Shown here: positions 43,074 through 53,422 of the stretch, in pieces
How the letters are laid out: every line of letters begins with the position of its first letter
Position numbering within the stretch: the stretch's first letter is position 1
Source of the DNA: Kocuria palustris
GTDB taxonomy: Bacteria > Actinomycetota > Actinomycetes > Actinomycetales > Micrococcaceae
Length of the DNA stretch: 64,000 nt
Reading direction: 5' to 3'
Assembly (NCBI RefSeq): GCF_007666205.1
Contig: NZ_VDOR01000002.1
Coordinates: 124,001-188,000, forward strand
Program-made: the position numbers and the translations under genes
Notes under the pieces: model-generated
The model's input: only the letters and a program-made list of their open reading frames with translations
What the model was told of the DNA's origin: nothing
The model's database searches: none

Positions 43074-45625
43074 CCCGCACGGCCGCGGAGACCGAGCCGA
43101 CGGCCCCCGCCCTCGGCGCCTCCGTGCGCGCGAGCTGCTTCGGCTGGCAGCACGAGGGCCGGGACGCGCCCGCACTGAGCGGGATCGATCTGGAGATCCC
43201 GCGCGGCCAGCGCGTCCTGCTGCTCGGGGCCAGCGGCTCCGGCAAGTCCACCCTGCTGCACGCGCTGGCCGGAGTGCTGCCCGAGCCCGACGACGACCCG
43301 TCCGAGGCGGGCCCCGGCTCGCGGGGCGAGCTGCTCGTGGACGGGACGCCGGCGAGCGAGCGCCGGGTCGCGACCGGTCTGCTCCAGCAGGACCCCGAGT
43401 CCTCGATCCTGCTCGCCCGCGCCGGCGACGACGCGGCCTTCGGTCCCGAGAACCTGGCCGTGCCCGCGCCCGAGATCTGGCGGCGCGTCGATGCGGCCCT
43501 GGCGGCCGTGGGCCTGGACATCGCGCTCGAGCGCGACACCTCGGCGCTGTCCGGCGGTCAGCAGCAGCGCCTCGGCCTGGCCGGCATCACGACCATGCGC
43601 CCCCGGCTGCTGCTGCTCGACGAGCCGACCGCGAACCTCGATCCCGAGGGCGTGCGGACCGTGCGCGACGCCGTCGCGGCCGTGCTCGGGCAGACCGGTG
43701 CGACGCTGATCGTCGTCGAGCACCGCACCGAGGTGTGGGCCGATCTCGTGGACCGGGTGGTGGTCCTCGGCCCCGACGGGATCATCGCCGACGGCCCGCC
43801 CGGCGAGGTCTTCGACCCCCGGGCCCCGGGCCGGGACCTGCTGGACGCCGCCGGGATCTGGCGGCCCGGAGCGGACCCGATCGGGATCGCCGGGACCGAG
43901 GCCGGCGGCAGAGCCTGCACCGGCCGGGCCGTGCCCCACGGCGCCGATGCCGCCGGCGTCAGTCTCGCCCGCGCTGCCGGCGGCCGCAGCGGCCGGCAGC
44001 AGGGCCCGCTGCTGCTGCGCGCCCAGGCCCTCGAGGTCTCCCGCGAGCAGCCCTCGCAGCGCCTGCTCGCCCGGCGCCGCCGGCGGGTCCGCGCCGGGGG
44101 GCCCGCGCCGGCGGAGACCCGGGCGGGGGCCCCGGTCGCCGAGCCGGTCGATCTGGAGCTGCGCGGCGGCCGCGCGGTCGCCCTGACCGGGCCGAACGGC
44201 GCCGGCAAGTCCACCCTGGCGCTCACCCTGTCCGGGCTCCTGGCGCCCAGCGGCGGTCGGGTCGAGGCCTCGGAGATGCTGCGCGCCGGTCTGTGCTCCG
44301 ACCCCTCCGCATGGTCCGGCCCCGAGCTCGTGGAGCGCATCGGCACCGTCTTCCAGGAGCCGGAGCACCAGTTCCTCACGGGCAGCGTCCGCGATGAGCT
44401 GGCGGTGGGGCCTCGGCGCGCAGGGGTCGGCGAGGAGGAGATCCGCCGCCGGGTGGACGCGCTGCTCGAGCGCCTGCGGCTCGCCGAGCTGGCCGAGGCC
44501 AACCCGTTCACCCTGTCGGGCGGGCAGAAGCGGCGGCTGTCGGTGGGCACCGTGCTCGCCGCGGCTCCCGAGATCCTGATCCTGGACGAGCCGACCTTCG
44601 GACAGGACGCCGTGACGTGGGCGGCCGTCGTCGATCTGCTCGCCGAGCAGGTCGAGCACGGGCGGTGCGTCGTGGTGGTGACCCACGACGCCGAGCTGGT
44701 CCGCGCCCTGGATGCCCAGCAGGTGGACGTGGTCCCGGCGCGGCCGAGCACGAAGGCCCCGGTCTCACCGGGGGACCGCCCCGCCGACCGCCCGGTCCAC
44801 GAGGCGCATGACGGCGCCCGGCAGCCGGCAGCCGCACCCGCCCGGCACGGCGGCCCGCTCGCGCGGCGCAGCGCTATGGCCAAGCTGGGGGCCGTGGCCG
44901 TGCTGAGCCTGGCCCTGCTGCTGTCGGCCGATCCCGTGACCTCGGGCCTGATCCTGGCGGTCGAGGTCGCCGGGCTGAGCGCGATCGGACAGCGCCCCGG
45001 GGCGCTGCTGCTGCGGATCTGGCCGCTGCTGGCGGCCGCCCTGCTCTCCGGCTGGGGGACCGCGGTGCTCTCGGACGCGGGGGGACCGGTGTGGCTCGAG
45101 CTGGGCCCGTACGTGCTGACCTCGGGCTCCGTGGGCGCGGGTGCGGCGATCGCGCTGCGCGCCCTCGCCCTGGCCCTTCCCGGCGTCATGCTCCTGCTGA
45201 GCACGGATCCCACCGATCTGGCCGACGGGCTGGCCCGCACCCTGCGCCTGCCGGTGCGCGTCGTGCTCGCGGCCCTGGTGGGCATGCGGCTCGTGACGGT
45301 GATGATCGACCAGTGGCAGGTCCTCGTGACCGCCCGCCGAGCCCGGGGGGTGGGCGGTTCGCGCCGCCCCGCGGCGGTCGTGCGGGAGTTCGGCGGGCGG
45401 GCCTTCGGGCTGCTGGTCCAGTCGCTGCGCCGCGCCTCGCGGCTGGCCGTGACCATGGAGGTGCGGGGCTTCGGCGGCGTCGTGGCCGCGGATCAGCGGA
45501 CGTGGGCGCGTCCCCGCCGCTTCACCGCCGCCGACGCGCTGCTGCTGGGCGCGGCGATCGGGATCGCGCTCGGGGCGCCGGCCGTCTCGGAGGCGCTGGG
45601 GGTCCACCGCTTCATCTGGCAGTGA
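43070..45625 (+). CDS. ECF transporter fusion: two ATPase domains plus T component
   Basis: 851 residues in one chain. ATPase 1: Walker A GASGSGKST at 53-61, LSGGQQQRL near 160, LLLLDEPTANLD. ATPase 2: Walker A GPNGAGKST near 374-382, QEPEHQF (typical ECF Q-loop), LSGGQKRRLS near 482, ILILDEPTFGQD. From about residue 603 to the end is an EcfT-like membrane domain (MAKLGAVAVLSLALLLSADPVTSGLIL), with coupling motifs VTARRARGVGG and VTMEVRGFGG. Bacillus has these as separate YkoD and YkoC. The ATG overlaps the ykoE stop, and both are under the TPP riboswitch. Confidence 0.9.
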   Translation: MTRTAAETEPTAPALGASVRASCFGWQHEGRDAPALSGIDLEIPRGQRVLLLGASGSGKSTLLHALAGVLPEPDDDPSEAGPGSRGELLVDGTPASERRVATGLLQQDPESSILLARAGDDAAFGPENLAVPAPEIWRRVDAALAAVGLDIALERDTSALSGGQQQRLGLAGITTMRPRLLLLDEPTANLDPEGVRTVRDAVAAVLGQTGATLIVVEHRTEVWADLVDRVVVLGPDGIIADGPPGEVFDPRAPGRDLLDAAGIWRPGADPIGIAGTEAGGRACTGRAVPHGADAAGVSLARAAGGRSGRQQGPLLLRAQALEVSREQPSQRLLARRRRRVRAGGPAPAETRAGAPVAEPVDLELRGGRAVALTGPNGAGKSTLALTLSGLLAPSGGRVEASEMLRAGLCSDPSAWSGPELVERIGTVFQEPEHQFLTGSVRDELAVGPRRAGVGEEEIRRRVDALLERLRLAELAEANPFTLSGGQKRRLSVGTVLAAAPEILILDEPTFGQDAVTWAAVVDLLAEQVEHGRCVVVVTHDAELVRALDAQQVDVVPARPSTKAPVSPGDRPADRPVHEAHDGARQPAAAPARHGGPLARRSAMAKLGAVAVLSLALLLSADPVTSGLILAVEVAGLSAIGQRPGALLLRIWPLLAAALLSGWGTAVLSDAGGPVWLELGPYVLTSGSVGAGAAIALRALALALPGVMLLLSTDPTDLADGLARTLRLPVRVVLAALVGMRLVTVMIDQWQVLVTARRARGVGGSRRPAAVVREFGGRAFGLLVQSLRRASRLAVTMEVRGFGGVVAADQRTWARPRRFTAADALLLGAAIGIALGAPAVSEALGVHRFIWQ

Positions 45626-45647
45626 CCTCCGGGCCGCCGGCCCCGGC

Positions 45648-46256
45648 TCAGGAGCCGCCGGCGGGCTCGTCGGTGGGGCCGGGCTGGATGATCGAGGCGG
45701 ACTCCCACACGGGGTCGCGACGGATGTAGTCGACCTCCTGCGCGGCCCACATCTCCCAGAAGGGCTCGAAGCCCGTGTCGCGGCGCAGGGCGCGGTCCCG
45801 CCGCTGCGACTCGGGCAGCTCGACCCACACGGAGACGTCGAGGGCCAGGCGGGCGGTCGCGTTGCACGCGCCGACGCCCTCCAGGACCACGATCTCCGCC
45901 GTGCGGGTCAGCCGCGGGCCGCCCAGCGAGCCCGCGAGCCAGTCCCAGGCGTTCCAGTAGGCGTCGCGGCCCTCGCGCAGGGGCGGGAGGATGCTCTCGT
46001 TGTAGATCTCGATGCCCTGAGCGAGGCCCTCCCAGCCCGGGTAGAGGTCCTCGAGGTGGAAGACGACCACGTCGCGCGTCACGGACAGCACCGCTGCGAG
46101 CTGCCCGGCCAGGGACGTCTTCCCGGCGCCGGAGCGGCCGTCGATGCCGATCAGGTGCGGCCGGCGGGTCGGCTCGGTGAGCTGGTGCATGAGCGCGATG
46201 CCCGAGCGGTTCCGCTCGGCCACCGCGGGGTCCATGTGCAGCTCGACGTCCTGCAT
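45648..46256 (-). CDS. P-loop kinase, uridine kinase-like
   Basis: 202 residues. Walker A GRSGAGKT at 40-47 is preceded by HLIGID, then VVVFHLEDLYPGWEGLAQGIEIYNESILPPLREG (the usual acceptor-site region) and EIVVLEGVGACN, the Walker B-like segment of uridine kinase/phosphoribulokinase folds. The length and motifs suit a nucleoside or small-metabolite kinase, but the substrate is not defined. It begins 3 bases after the phosphatase stop, so the two are co-transcribed. Confidence 0.75.
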   Translation of the reverse strand: MQDVELHMDPAVAERNRSGIALMHQLTEPTRRPHLIGIDGRSGAGKTSLAGQLAAVLSVTRDVVVFHLEDLYPGWEGLAQGIEIYNESILPPLREGRDAYWNAWDWLAGSLGGPRLTRTAEIVVLEGVGACNATARLALDVSVWVELPESQRRDRALRRDTGFEPFWEMWAAQEVDYIRRDPVWESASIIQPGPTDEPAGGS

Positions 46257-46259
46257 GGC

Positions 46260-46754
46260 TCAGGCCCCTGCCCGGTCCCGGGCGTGGGCGACGATGCCGG
46301 GCAGCGCCCCGACGACCATCTCCCACGTGGTGTCGAAGCCTTCGTCCGCGCCGTACCAGGGATCCGCCACGCCCTGCTCGGACTCGGGCAGGTCCGCGGC
46401 CTCGGGATCGAACTCCCGGTACAGGCGCACCTTCCCGGCGGACTCCTGGTCCGGAGCCAGCCGGCGCAGGATCTGGGCGTGCTGCGGTGTCATGGCCAGC
46501 AGGAGATCGTGGTCCTCGAACCACTCGGGGGTCACCTGGCGCGCGCTGTGGCCCGAGGGATCGAGGTCCTCGCGCGCGAGCACCCGGACCGCACGGGGAT
46601 CGACGGGATTGCCCTGCTCCTCGTCCGAGATGCCCCCGGAGTCCACGCAGACGGCATCGTCCAGCCCGGCCCGCTCGAGCTCGCGGCGCAGCGCGAACTC
46701 GGCCATGGGCGAGCGGCAGATGTTGCCGGTGCATACGACCCCGATGCAATACAT
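46260..46754 (-). CDS. Low-molecular-weight protein tyrosine phosphatase
   Basis: 164 residues. Active-site P-loop CTGNICRS with Cys8 and Arg14 at the extreme N-terminus, and the general acid in VADPWYG near residue 130. Dephosphorylates phosphotyrosine in this family. There is no ribosome site; TACACT on the coding strand (46761-46766) ends 6 bases before the ATG, consistent with a leaderless transcript. Partner of the downstream kinase gene and divergent from dnaK. Confidence 0.9.
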   Translation of the reverse strand: MYCIGVVCTGNICRSPMAEFALRRELERAGLDDAVCVDSGGISDEEQGNPVDPRAVRVLAREDLDPSGHSARQVTPEWFEDHDLLLAMTPQHAQILRRLAPDQESAGKVRLYREFDPEAADLPESEQGVADPWYGADEGFDTTWEMVVGALPGIVAHARDRAGA

Positions 46755-46834
46755 ACGCCCAGTGTAGGGCGAGCCAGGTCCGGGTGGGGGAGCCGGGCTC
46801 CCGCAGGGGTCGTGCCGCGGCCGATGCCATGAAA

Positions 46835-46855
46835 GTTGATAATAAGCGACTCAAG
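46835..46855. promoter_or_regulatory. HAIR operator 1 (HspR site) upstream of dnaK
   Basis: GTTGATA-N7-ACTCAAG against the consensus CTTGAGT-N7-ACTCAAG; the right half is perfect. It ends 5 bases before the -35 box. Confidence 0.75.
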
Positions 46856-46860
46856 TCTCC

Positions 46861-46888
46861 TTGACACTCAGGGCGGCAGGACTATAGT
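46861..46888 (+). promoter_or_regulatory. dnaK operon promoter
   Basis: Consensus TTGACA at 46861-46866 and TATAGT at 46883-46888 with a 16-base spacer, the strongest promoter in the window. It is bracketed by two HAIR operators. Confidence 0.85.
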
Positions 46889-46907
46889 TGAGCGCAGAAA
46901 GCTCAAG
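46887..46907. promoter_or_regulatory. HAIR operator 2 (HspR site) overlapping the dnaK transcription start
   Basis: GTTGAGC-N7-GCTCAAG, a symmetric variant of the HAIR consensus, immediately after the -10. Bound HspR would block initiation; release on heat stress gives induction. The repressor gene hspR is the last gene of this operon, making an autoregulatory loop. Confidence 0.78.
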
Positions 46908-47010
46908 CAGTGAGGTCATACCGGGGCCAGACGCTCCCGCACTCACTCGAGGAGCAGAACGGCAACAGGTCCGTAGGCCCCGGAGGGCTTCGGCAGAGGA
47001 GGAATCACAC

Positions 47011-48876
<1,866 letters not shown>

Positions 48877-49041
48877 TCCGCGACCGAGGCTCGCTCCGCG
48901 CGCCGCCGCGCTCCGTCGCCGAAGCGACCGGGGCCCTGCGGCGCCGGGGCGGGCCTCACCCGCATCCGGACGCCCGCGCCGCGTCCGACTCGCCGGCGCC
49001 CCGTGCGCCGGCCCGCCACCCGAGCCGTAGGAGCATCGCAT

Positions 49042-49653
49042 ATGACCAGCAATCCGGAAGACCCGCAGGCCGACGGCCCCGTCCCCGGCGACGAGGCCGG
49101 AGCCGAGCAGCAGCCCGAGCAGTCGGGCGATCAGCCTCTGACCCCCGAGGACGTCCTCGGGGCCGAGCAGACCGAGGAGGCGCGCCAGGCCGACCAGGGC
49201 GATGCCGCCGAGGGCGAGCAGCCCGAGGCCGAGGGCGACGCCCTGGCCCGGGAGCGCCTCGAGGACCTGCGCCGCCTCCAGGCCGAGTTCGTCAACTACA
49301 AGAACCGCACCGCCCGCGAGCGCGAGCAGCTGCGCGACCACGTGGTGGCCGACGTCATCACCTCCCTGGTGCCGGTGCTCGACGACATCGACGCCGGCCG
49401 CGAGGCCGGGGAGATCACCGAGGGCCCGTTCGCCCGCATCGCCGAGAAGCTCGAGGACTCGCTGCAGCGCAGCGGCCTGGAGCGCGTGGGCGTCGTCGGC
49501 GAGCCCTTCGACCCCAATGTCCACGAGGCGGTGCTCCAGCAGCCCGCCGAGGGCGTCGAGGAGGACCACGTCTCCCTCGTGCTGCGCTCCGGCTTCCGCG
49601 TCGGCGGACGCGTGGTGCGCGCGGCCCAGGTGGCCGTCGCCCCCTCCGCCTGA
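49042..49653 (+). CDS. grpE: Nucleotide exchange factor GrpE
   Basis: 203 residues. An acidic disordered N-terminus of about 75 residues is followed by the long coiled coil (ARERLEDLRRLQAEFVNYKNRTAREREQLR) and the C-terminal beta wing with GEPFDPNVHEAVLQQP. Exchanges ADP on DnaK. Start ATG 49042 has TAGGAGC upstream; the 165-bp gap to dnaK is GC-rich and non-coding. Confidence 0.96.
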   Translation: MTSNPEDPQADGPVPGDEAGAEQQPEQSGDQPLTPEDVLGAEQTEEARQADQGDAAEGEQPEAEGDALARERLEDLRRLQAEFVNYKNRTAREREQLRDHVVADVITSLVPVLDDIDAGREAGEITEGPFARIAEKLEDSLQRSGLERVGVVGEPFDPNVHEAVLQQPAEGVEEDHVSLVLRSGFRVGGRVVRAAQVAVAPSA

Positions 49654-49687
49654 TCGCGGCGCCGCGCACGGCGCGTCCGCGCACCGA

Positions 49688-49725
49688 CCGACGGGGTCGT
49701 CCGCCGCGGCGGGCGGCCCCGTCGG
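49688..49725 (+). other. Hairpin between grpE and dnaJ
   Basis: Outer 9-bp perfect arms (49688-49696 with 49717-49725) with a further GC inner stem, in the 147-bp grpE-dnaJ gap. It could lower dnaJ-hspR expression relative to dnaK-grpE or mark an mRNA-processing site. Confidence 0.5.
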
Positions 49726-49800
49726 CCATCGCGGCGACCGGCCCGAACGGACCGGCGTCGCCGCTCCACTCATCCGCACCTGCCCCTGAAAGGAGGCGTC

Positions 49801-50796
49801 ATGGCCAGTCAGGACTGGATCGAGAAGGATTTCTATGGCGTCCTGGGCGTCTCCAAGGACGCGTCCGATGCCGAGATCAAGAAGGCGTACCGGTCGCTCG
49901 CCAAGAAGCACCACCCGGATCGCCACCCCGGGGACCCGCAGGCCGAGACCCGGTTCAAGGAGATCTCCGAGGCGCACGACGTCCTCGCCGATCCCGAGCA
50001 GCGGCAGCAGTACGACCAGATCCGCGCCATGGGATCCGGGGCCCGCTTCGCCGGGGGATCAGGCGGCGGCGGGTTCGAGGACCTCTTCGGCGACGTCTTC
50101 GGCGGCTCCGGGGGCCGCGCCCGCACCCAGTTCTCCACCGGCGGGGCCGGGGGCTTCAGCTTCGAGGACCTCTTCGGCGGCGGGGGCTTCGGCCCCGGCG
50201 GCTTCGACACGGGCCGCGGCGGCCCCACCCGCCCGCAGCCCCCGGCCAAGGGCGAGAACCTCACGACCAGCACGCTGATCTCCTTCGACGACATGATGCA
50301 GGGCACCACCGTGCGCCTGCGCCGCGGCGACGGGAAGACCACCACGGTCAAGGTCCCGCAGGGGGTGCGCGACGGGCAGAAGCTCAAGCTGCGCGGCAAG
50401 GGCCACAGCGGCCCGGGCGGCCCGGGCGACCTCATCCTGACCGTCAAGGTCGGCGGCCACCCCGTCTTCGCCCGGAAGGAGGACTCGGATGACCTGCTGG
50501 TCACCGTGCCCGTGTCCTTCCCCGAGGCCGCGCTCGGGGCCACGATCCAGGTCCCCAAGCCCGCCGGCGGCACCGTGTCGCTGCGGATCCCCGCCGGCAC
50601 GTCGTCCGGCCGCCGCTTCCGCGTCAAGGGCGCCGGCGTGCCCGCGGCCAAGGGCGCCGGCAGCCTGATCGTCACCGTCGAGGTGGCGGTCCCCGCCGAG
50701 CTGGACGAGACTGCCCGCAGGGCGGTCGAGGACTTCGCGGCCGCCACGGCGGACTCCGATCCGCGTGCGCAGCTGCTGGAGCGCGCGAGGTCCTGA
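49801..50796 (+). CDS. dnaJ: DnaJ-type cochaperone lacking the zinc finger (CbpA-like)
   Basis: 331 residues. J domain at 10-75 with His38-Pro39-Asp40, then a Gly/Phe-rich linker to about residue 150 (FEDLFGDVFGG repeats), then the two C-terminal beta domains. The four CxxCxGxG zinc motifs of classical DnaJ are absent, so it is a class B, CbpA-like protein, although placed where classical dnaJ1 sits in streptomycetes and mycobacteria. AAAGGAGG precedes ATG 49801. Confidence 0.93.
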   Translation: MASQDWIEKDFYGVLGVSKDASDAEIKKAYRSLAKKHHPDRHPGDPQAETRFKEISEAHDVLADPEQRQQYDQIRAMGSGARFAGGSGGGGFEDLFGDVFGGSGGRARTQFSTGGAGGFSFEDLFGGGGFGPGGFDTGRGGPTRPQPPAKGENLTTSTLISFDDMMQGTTVRLRRGDGKTTTVKVPQGVRDGQKLKLRGKGHSGPGGPGDLILTVKVGGHPVFARKEDSDDLLVTVPVSFPEAALGATIQVPKPAGGTVSLRIPAGTSSGRRFRVKGAGVPAAKGAGSLIVTVEVAVPAELDETARRAVEDFAAATADSDPRAQLLERARS

Positions 50797-50866
50797 GCCC
50801 CGGCCGACCCTCCGGGAGCACCCGCGGATCGCAGCGATCCCCCACCGACGAGGAGCGTGAGCACTC

Positions 50867-51340
50867 ATGGCACTGGATGCGGACAAGCCGCTGTTCGTGA
50901 TCTCCGTGGCCGCCGAGCTGGCCTCCATGCATCCGCAGACCCTGCGGCAGTACGACCGGCTCGGCCTGGTCCGCCCGTCCCGGGCCCCGGGGCGGGCGCG
51001 GCGCTACTCCCAGCGCGACGTCGAGAAGCTGCGCCAGGTCCAGGAGCTGTCGCAGGAGGGCGTCTCGCTGCAGGGGATCAAGCGCATCATCGAGCTCGAG
51101 AACCAGGTGGCCGCGCTGCAGCACCGGGTCACCGAGCTCACGCAGGAGCGCGATGCGGCCCTCGAGCAGATCGAGGACGACAACGCGGTGTTCGCGGCGA
51201 CGTCGTCGGGCGAGATCGTCCGCCTGCCCCGCGGCCGGCGCCGCCTGCCGCCCGAGCGTCCCAGGATGTCGAGCTCCCGGGCGCTCATGCTCTACCGCCC
51301 CGGGCGCGGCCAGGGCCCCTCGGGGGAGCCCGGCCGCTAG
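50867..51340 (+). CDS. hspR: Heat shock repressor HspR (MerR family)
   Basis: 157 residues. MerR-type winged helix: VISVAAELASMHPQTLRQYDRLGLVRPSRAPGRARRYSQRDVEKLRQVQELSQEGVSLQGIKRII, followed by a coiled coil (LENQVAALQHRVTELTQERD). The C-terminal 50 residues are basic and Ser/Arg/Pro-rich. It should bind the two HAIR operators before dnaK. It lies 70 bases after dnaJ. Confidence 0.95.
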   Translation: MALDADKPLFVISVAAELASMHPQTLRQYDRLGLVRPSRAPGRARRYSQRDVEKLRQVQELSQEGVSLQGIKRIIELENQVAALQHRVTELTQERDAALEQIEDDNAVFAATSSGEIVRLPRGRRRLPPERPRMSSSRALMLYRPGRGQGPSGEPGR

Positions 51341-51381
51341 CACGCGCAGCCGCACGGGCCAAGGCTGTGACACCGGGGGAT

Positions 51382-51400
51382 GGCCCCTCCGAAGGGGGCC
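51382..51400 (+). terminator. Small hairpin after hspR
   Basis: GGCCCC-loop-GGGGCC type inverted repeat 41 bases after the hspR stop. It probably ends the dnaK operon, though the stem is short. Confidence 0.45.
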
Positions 51401-51460
51401 GGGGGCCGCTTCGCTAGGGTGAGGCCTCGAGCGCACCCCACCGGAGGAGAGACCCCGCGT

Positions 51461-53422
51461 ATGGCCACCAGGACGAACGACGGATCGCCCTCGGAGGGCG
51501 GCTCGACACGCCAGCGGAGCACGGGCCGCGGGGCGCCCCGTCGCTTCCTGGACGAGATCACCTACCCGCACAACATCCACCCGGCGCTCGTGCCGGGCAT
51601 CTCGGTCGACGACCAGCTCAACCGCTACGGCGTGGACCGGGTCGTCACGGCCGTCGCGGGCGCCCTGATCCTCGCGTTCATCGCCTGGGGCATCCTGGAC
51701 ACCGACTCGCTCACGGAGATCTCGACCGCGGCGCTGCAGTGGACCAGCGTCAACATGGGCTGGGCCTTCAACTCGCTGGCCGTGGGCCTGCTGATCTACC
51801 TGCTGTGCATCGCCCTGTCGCGCTACGGCCGGATCCCGCTGGGCCTGGACACCGACGAGCCGGAGTACTCGACCGTCTCCTGGGCCGCGATGCTCTTCGC
51901 CGCCGGCATCGGCATCGGCATCATCTTCTTCGGGCCGTTCGAGCCCATGACCTACTTCCTCTCGCCCCGCCCGGGCTCCGTCGAGCCCGCCACCCAGGAG
52001 GCCATGAAGCTGGCCTCCGCCCAGGCCGCCCTGCACTGGGGCCTCAACGCGTGGGCCATCTACGGGATGGTCGGGCTGGCCGTCGCCTATGCCTCCTACC
52101 GCCGCGGCCGCGTCCCGCTGATGAGCTCGGTCTTCGCGCCGTTCTTCCGCAGCGGGCGCACCGACACCGCCGCCGGCCGGATCATCGACATCCTGGCGAT
52201 CATCGCCACGCTGTTCGGGACGGCCGCGTCCCTGGGCATCGGCGCGCTGCAGATCGGCCGCGGCGTGGAGATCGTCGGAGGGCTCGGCGAGACGGGCAAC
52301 GCCATGGCCCTGCTGATCATCGCGGTGCTGACGGCCGGGTTCATCGCCTCGGCGGTCTCCGGGGTGGCCCGGGGCATCCGCTGGCTGTCCAACATCAACA
52401 TGGTCCTGGCCGTGGGGCTGGCGCTGTTCTTCTTCGTCGTCGGCCCGACGGCGTTCCTGGCCAACTACGTCCCCGCCGTCGTGGTGACCTACTTCGCCGA
52501 GCTGCCGACCATGCTCTCGGCCTCGATGTCCGACGGCCCCGAGATGCAGGAGTTCCTGTCCTCCTGGACGACCTTCTACTGGGCCTGGTGGGTCTCGTGG
52601 GCGCCGTTCGTCGGGGTCTTCGTCGCCAAGATCTCGCGCGGGCGCACCATCCGGCAGTTCATCTTCGGCGTGCTGTTCATCCCGTCCTCGATCGTCGTCC
52701 TGGCCTTCACGATCCTGGGCGGCACCGCGATCAAGGAGCAGCTCGACCACCGGAGCATCGCGCCCGACGGCACCGCCGCATCGCTGCCGGCCCCGGAGGA
52801 GATCTTCTTCGTGGTCGCCGACACCCTGCCCGGCGGGGTGGTCGTGACGGCCGTCGTGATCGTGATGCTCGCCGTCTTCTTCATCACGACCGCCGACTCC
52901 GCCTCGATCGTGGCCTCGCAGATGTCGCAGAAGGGCGATCCGGAGCCGCGGAGGATCGTCACGGTGTTCTGGGGCCTGTGCATGGCCGGGATCGCGGTCG
53001 TGCTGCTGCTCGTGGGCGGGGAGAGCGCCCTGACCGGGCTGCAGAACATGATCACGGTGACGGCGCTGCCGTTCACGCTGATCATCTTCGGCATGGTCGT
53101 GGCCTTCCACAAGGACCTGCGCAGCGACCCGTACATCCTGCGCAGCACCTACGGGCAGTGGGCCCTGGACAAGGCCGTGCGCCACGGCGTCGACGAGCAC
53201 GGCGACGACTTCATGCTCGCCGTCGAGAAGGCCGACGGCCGCAACCGCGCCTGGGCCACCGCCGCGGACTTCGACTCCTCGGCGCCCGAGTACACGGACT
53301 GGTACCAGCGCACGGATGCCGACGGGAATCCCGTGGACTACGACTACTCGACGGGGGAGTTCCCGGCCCTGGACGAGACCGAGGGGACGACCCGCGGCGA
53401 GGATCAGCCCGAGAAGCGGTAG
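51461..53422 (+). CDS. BCCT family osmolyte transporter (betaine/carnitine/choline type)
   Basis: 653 residues, about twelve helices, with hydrophilic N- and C-terminal tails of about 55 and 95 residues. The family signature is FYWAWWVSWAPFVGVFVAKISRGRTIRQF. NMGWAFNSLAVG and LHWGLNAWAIYGM are also typical; the latter Trp-rich helix forms the substrate box in BetP. It is a Na+- or H+-coupled osmoprotectant importer. The charged C-tail could sense osmotic stress as in BetP, but this is inferred. GGAGGAG is about 13 bases before ATG 51461. Overlaps the convergent trmB by 19 bases. Confidence 0.9.
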   Translation: MATRTNDGSPSEGGSTRQRSTGRGAPRRFLDEITYPHNIHPALVPGISVDDQLNRYGVDRVVTAVAGALILAFIAWGILDTDSLTEISTAALQWTSVNMGWAFNSLAVGLLIYLLCIALSRYGRIPLGLDTDEPEYSTVSWAAMLFAAGIGIGIIFFGPFEPMTYFLSPRPGSVEPATQEAMKLASAQAALHWGLNAWAIYGMVGLAVAYASYRRGRVPLMSSVFAPFFRSGRTDTAAGRIIDILAIIATLFGTAASLGIGALQIGRGVEIVGGLGETGNAMALLIIAVLTAGFIASAVSGVARGIRWLSNINMVLAVGLALFFFVVGPTAFLANYVPAVVVTYFAELPTMLSASMSDGPEMQEFLSSWTTFYWAWWVSWAPFVGVFVAKISRGRTIRQFIFGVLFIPSSIVVLAFTILGGTAIKEQLDHRSIAPDGTAASLPAPEEIFFVVADTLPGGVVVTAVVIVMLAVFFITTADSASIVASQMSQKGDPEPRRIVTVFWGLCMAGIAVVLLLVGGESALTGLQNMITVTALPFTLIIFGMVVAFHKDLRSDPYILRSTYGQWALDKAVRHGVDEHGDDFMLAVEKADGRNRAWATAADFDSSAPEYTDWYQRTDADGNPVDYDYSTGEFPALDETEGTTRGEDQPEKR

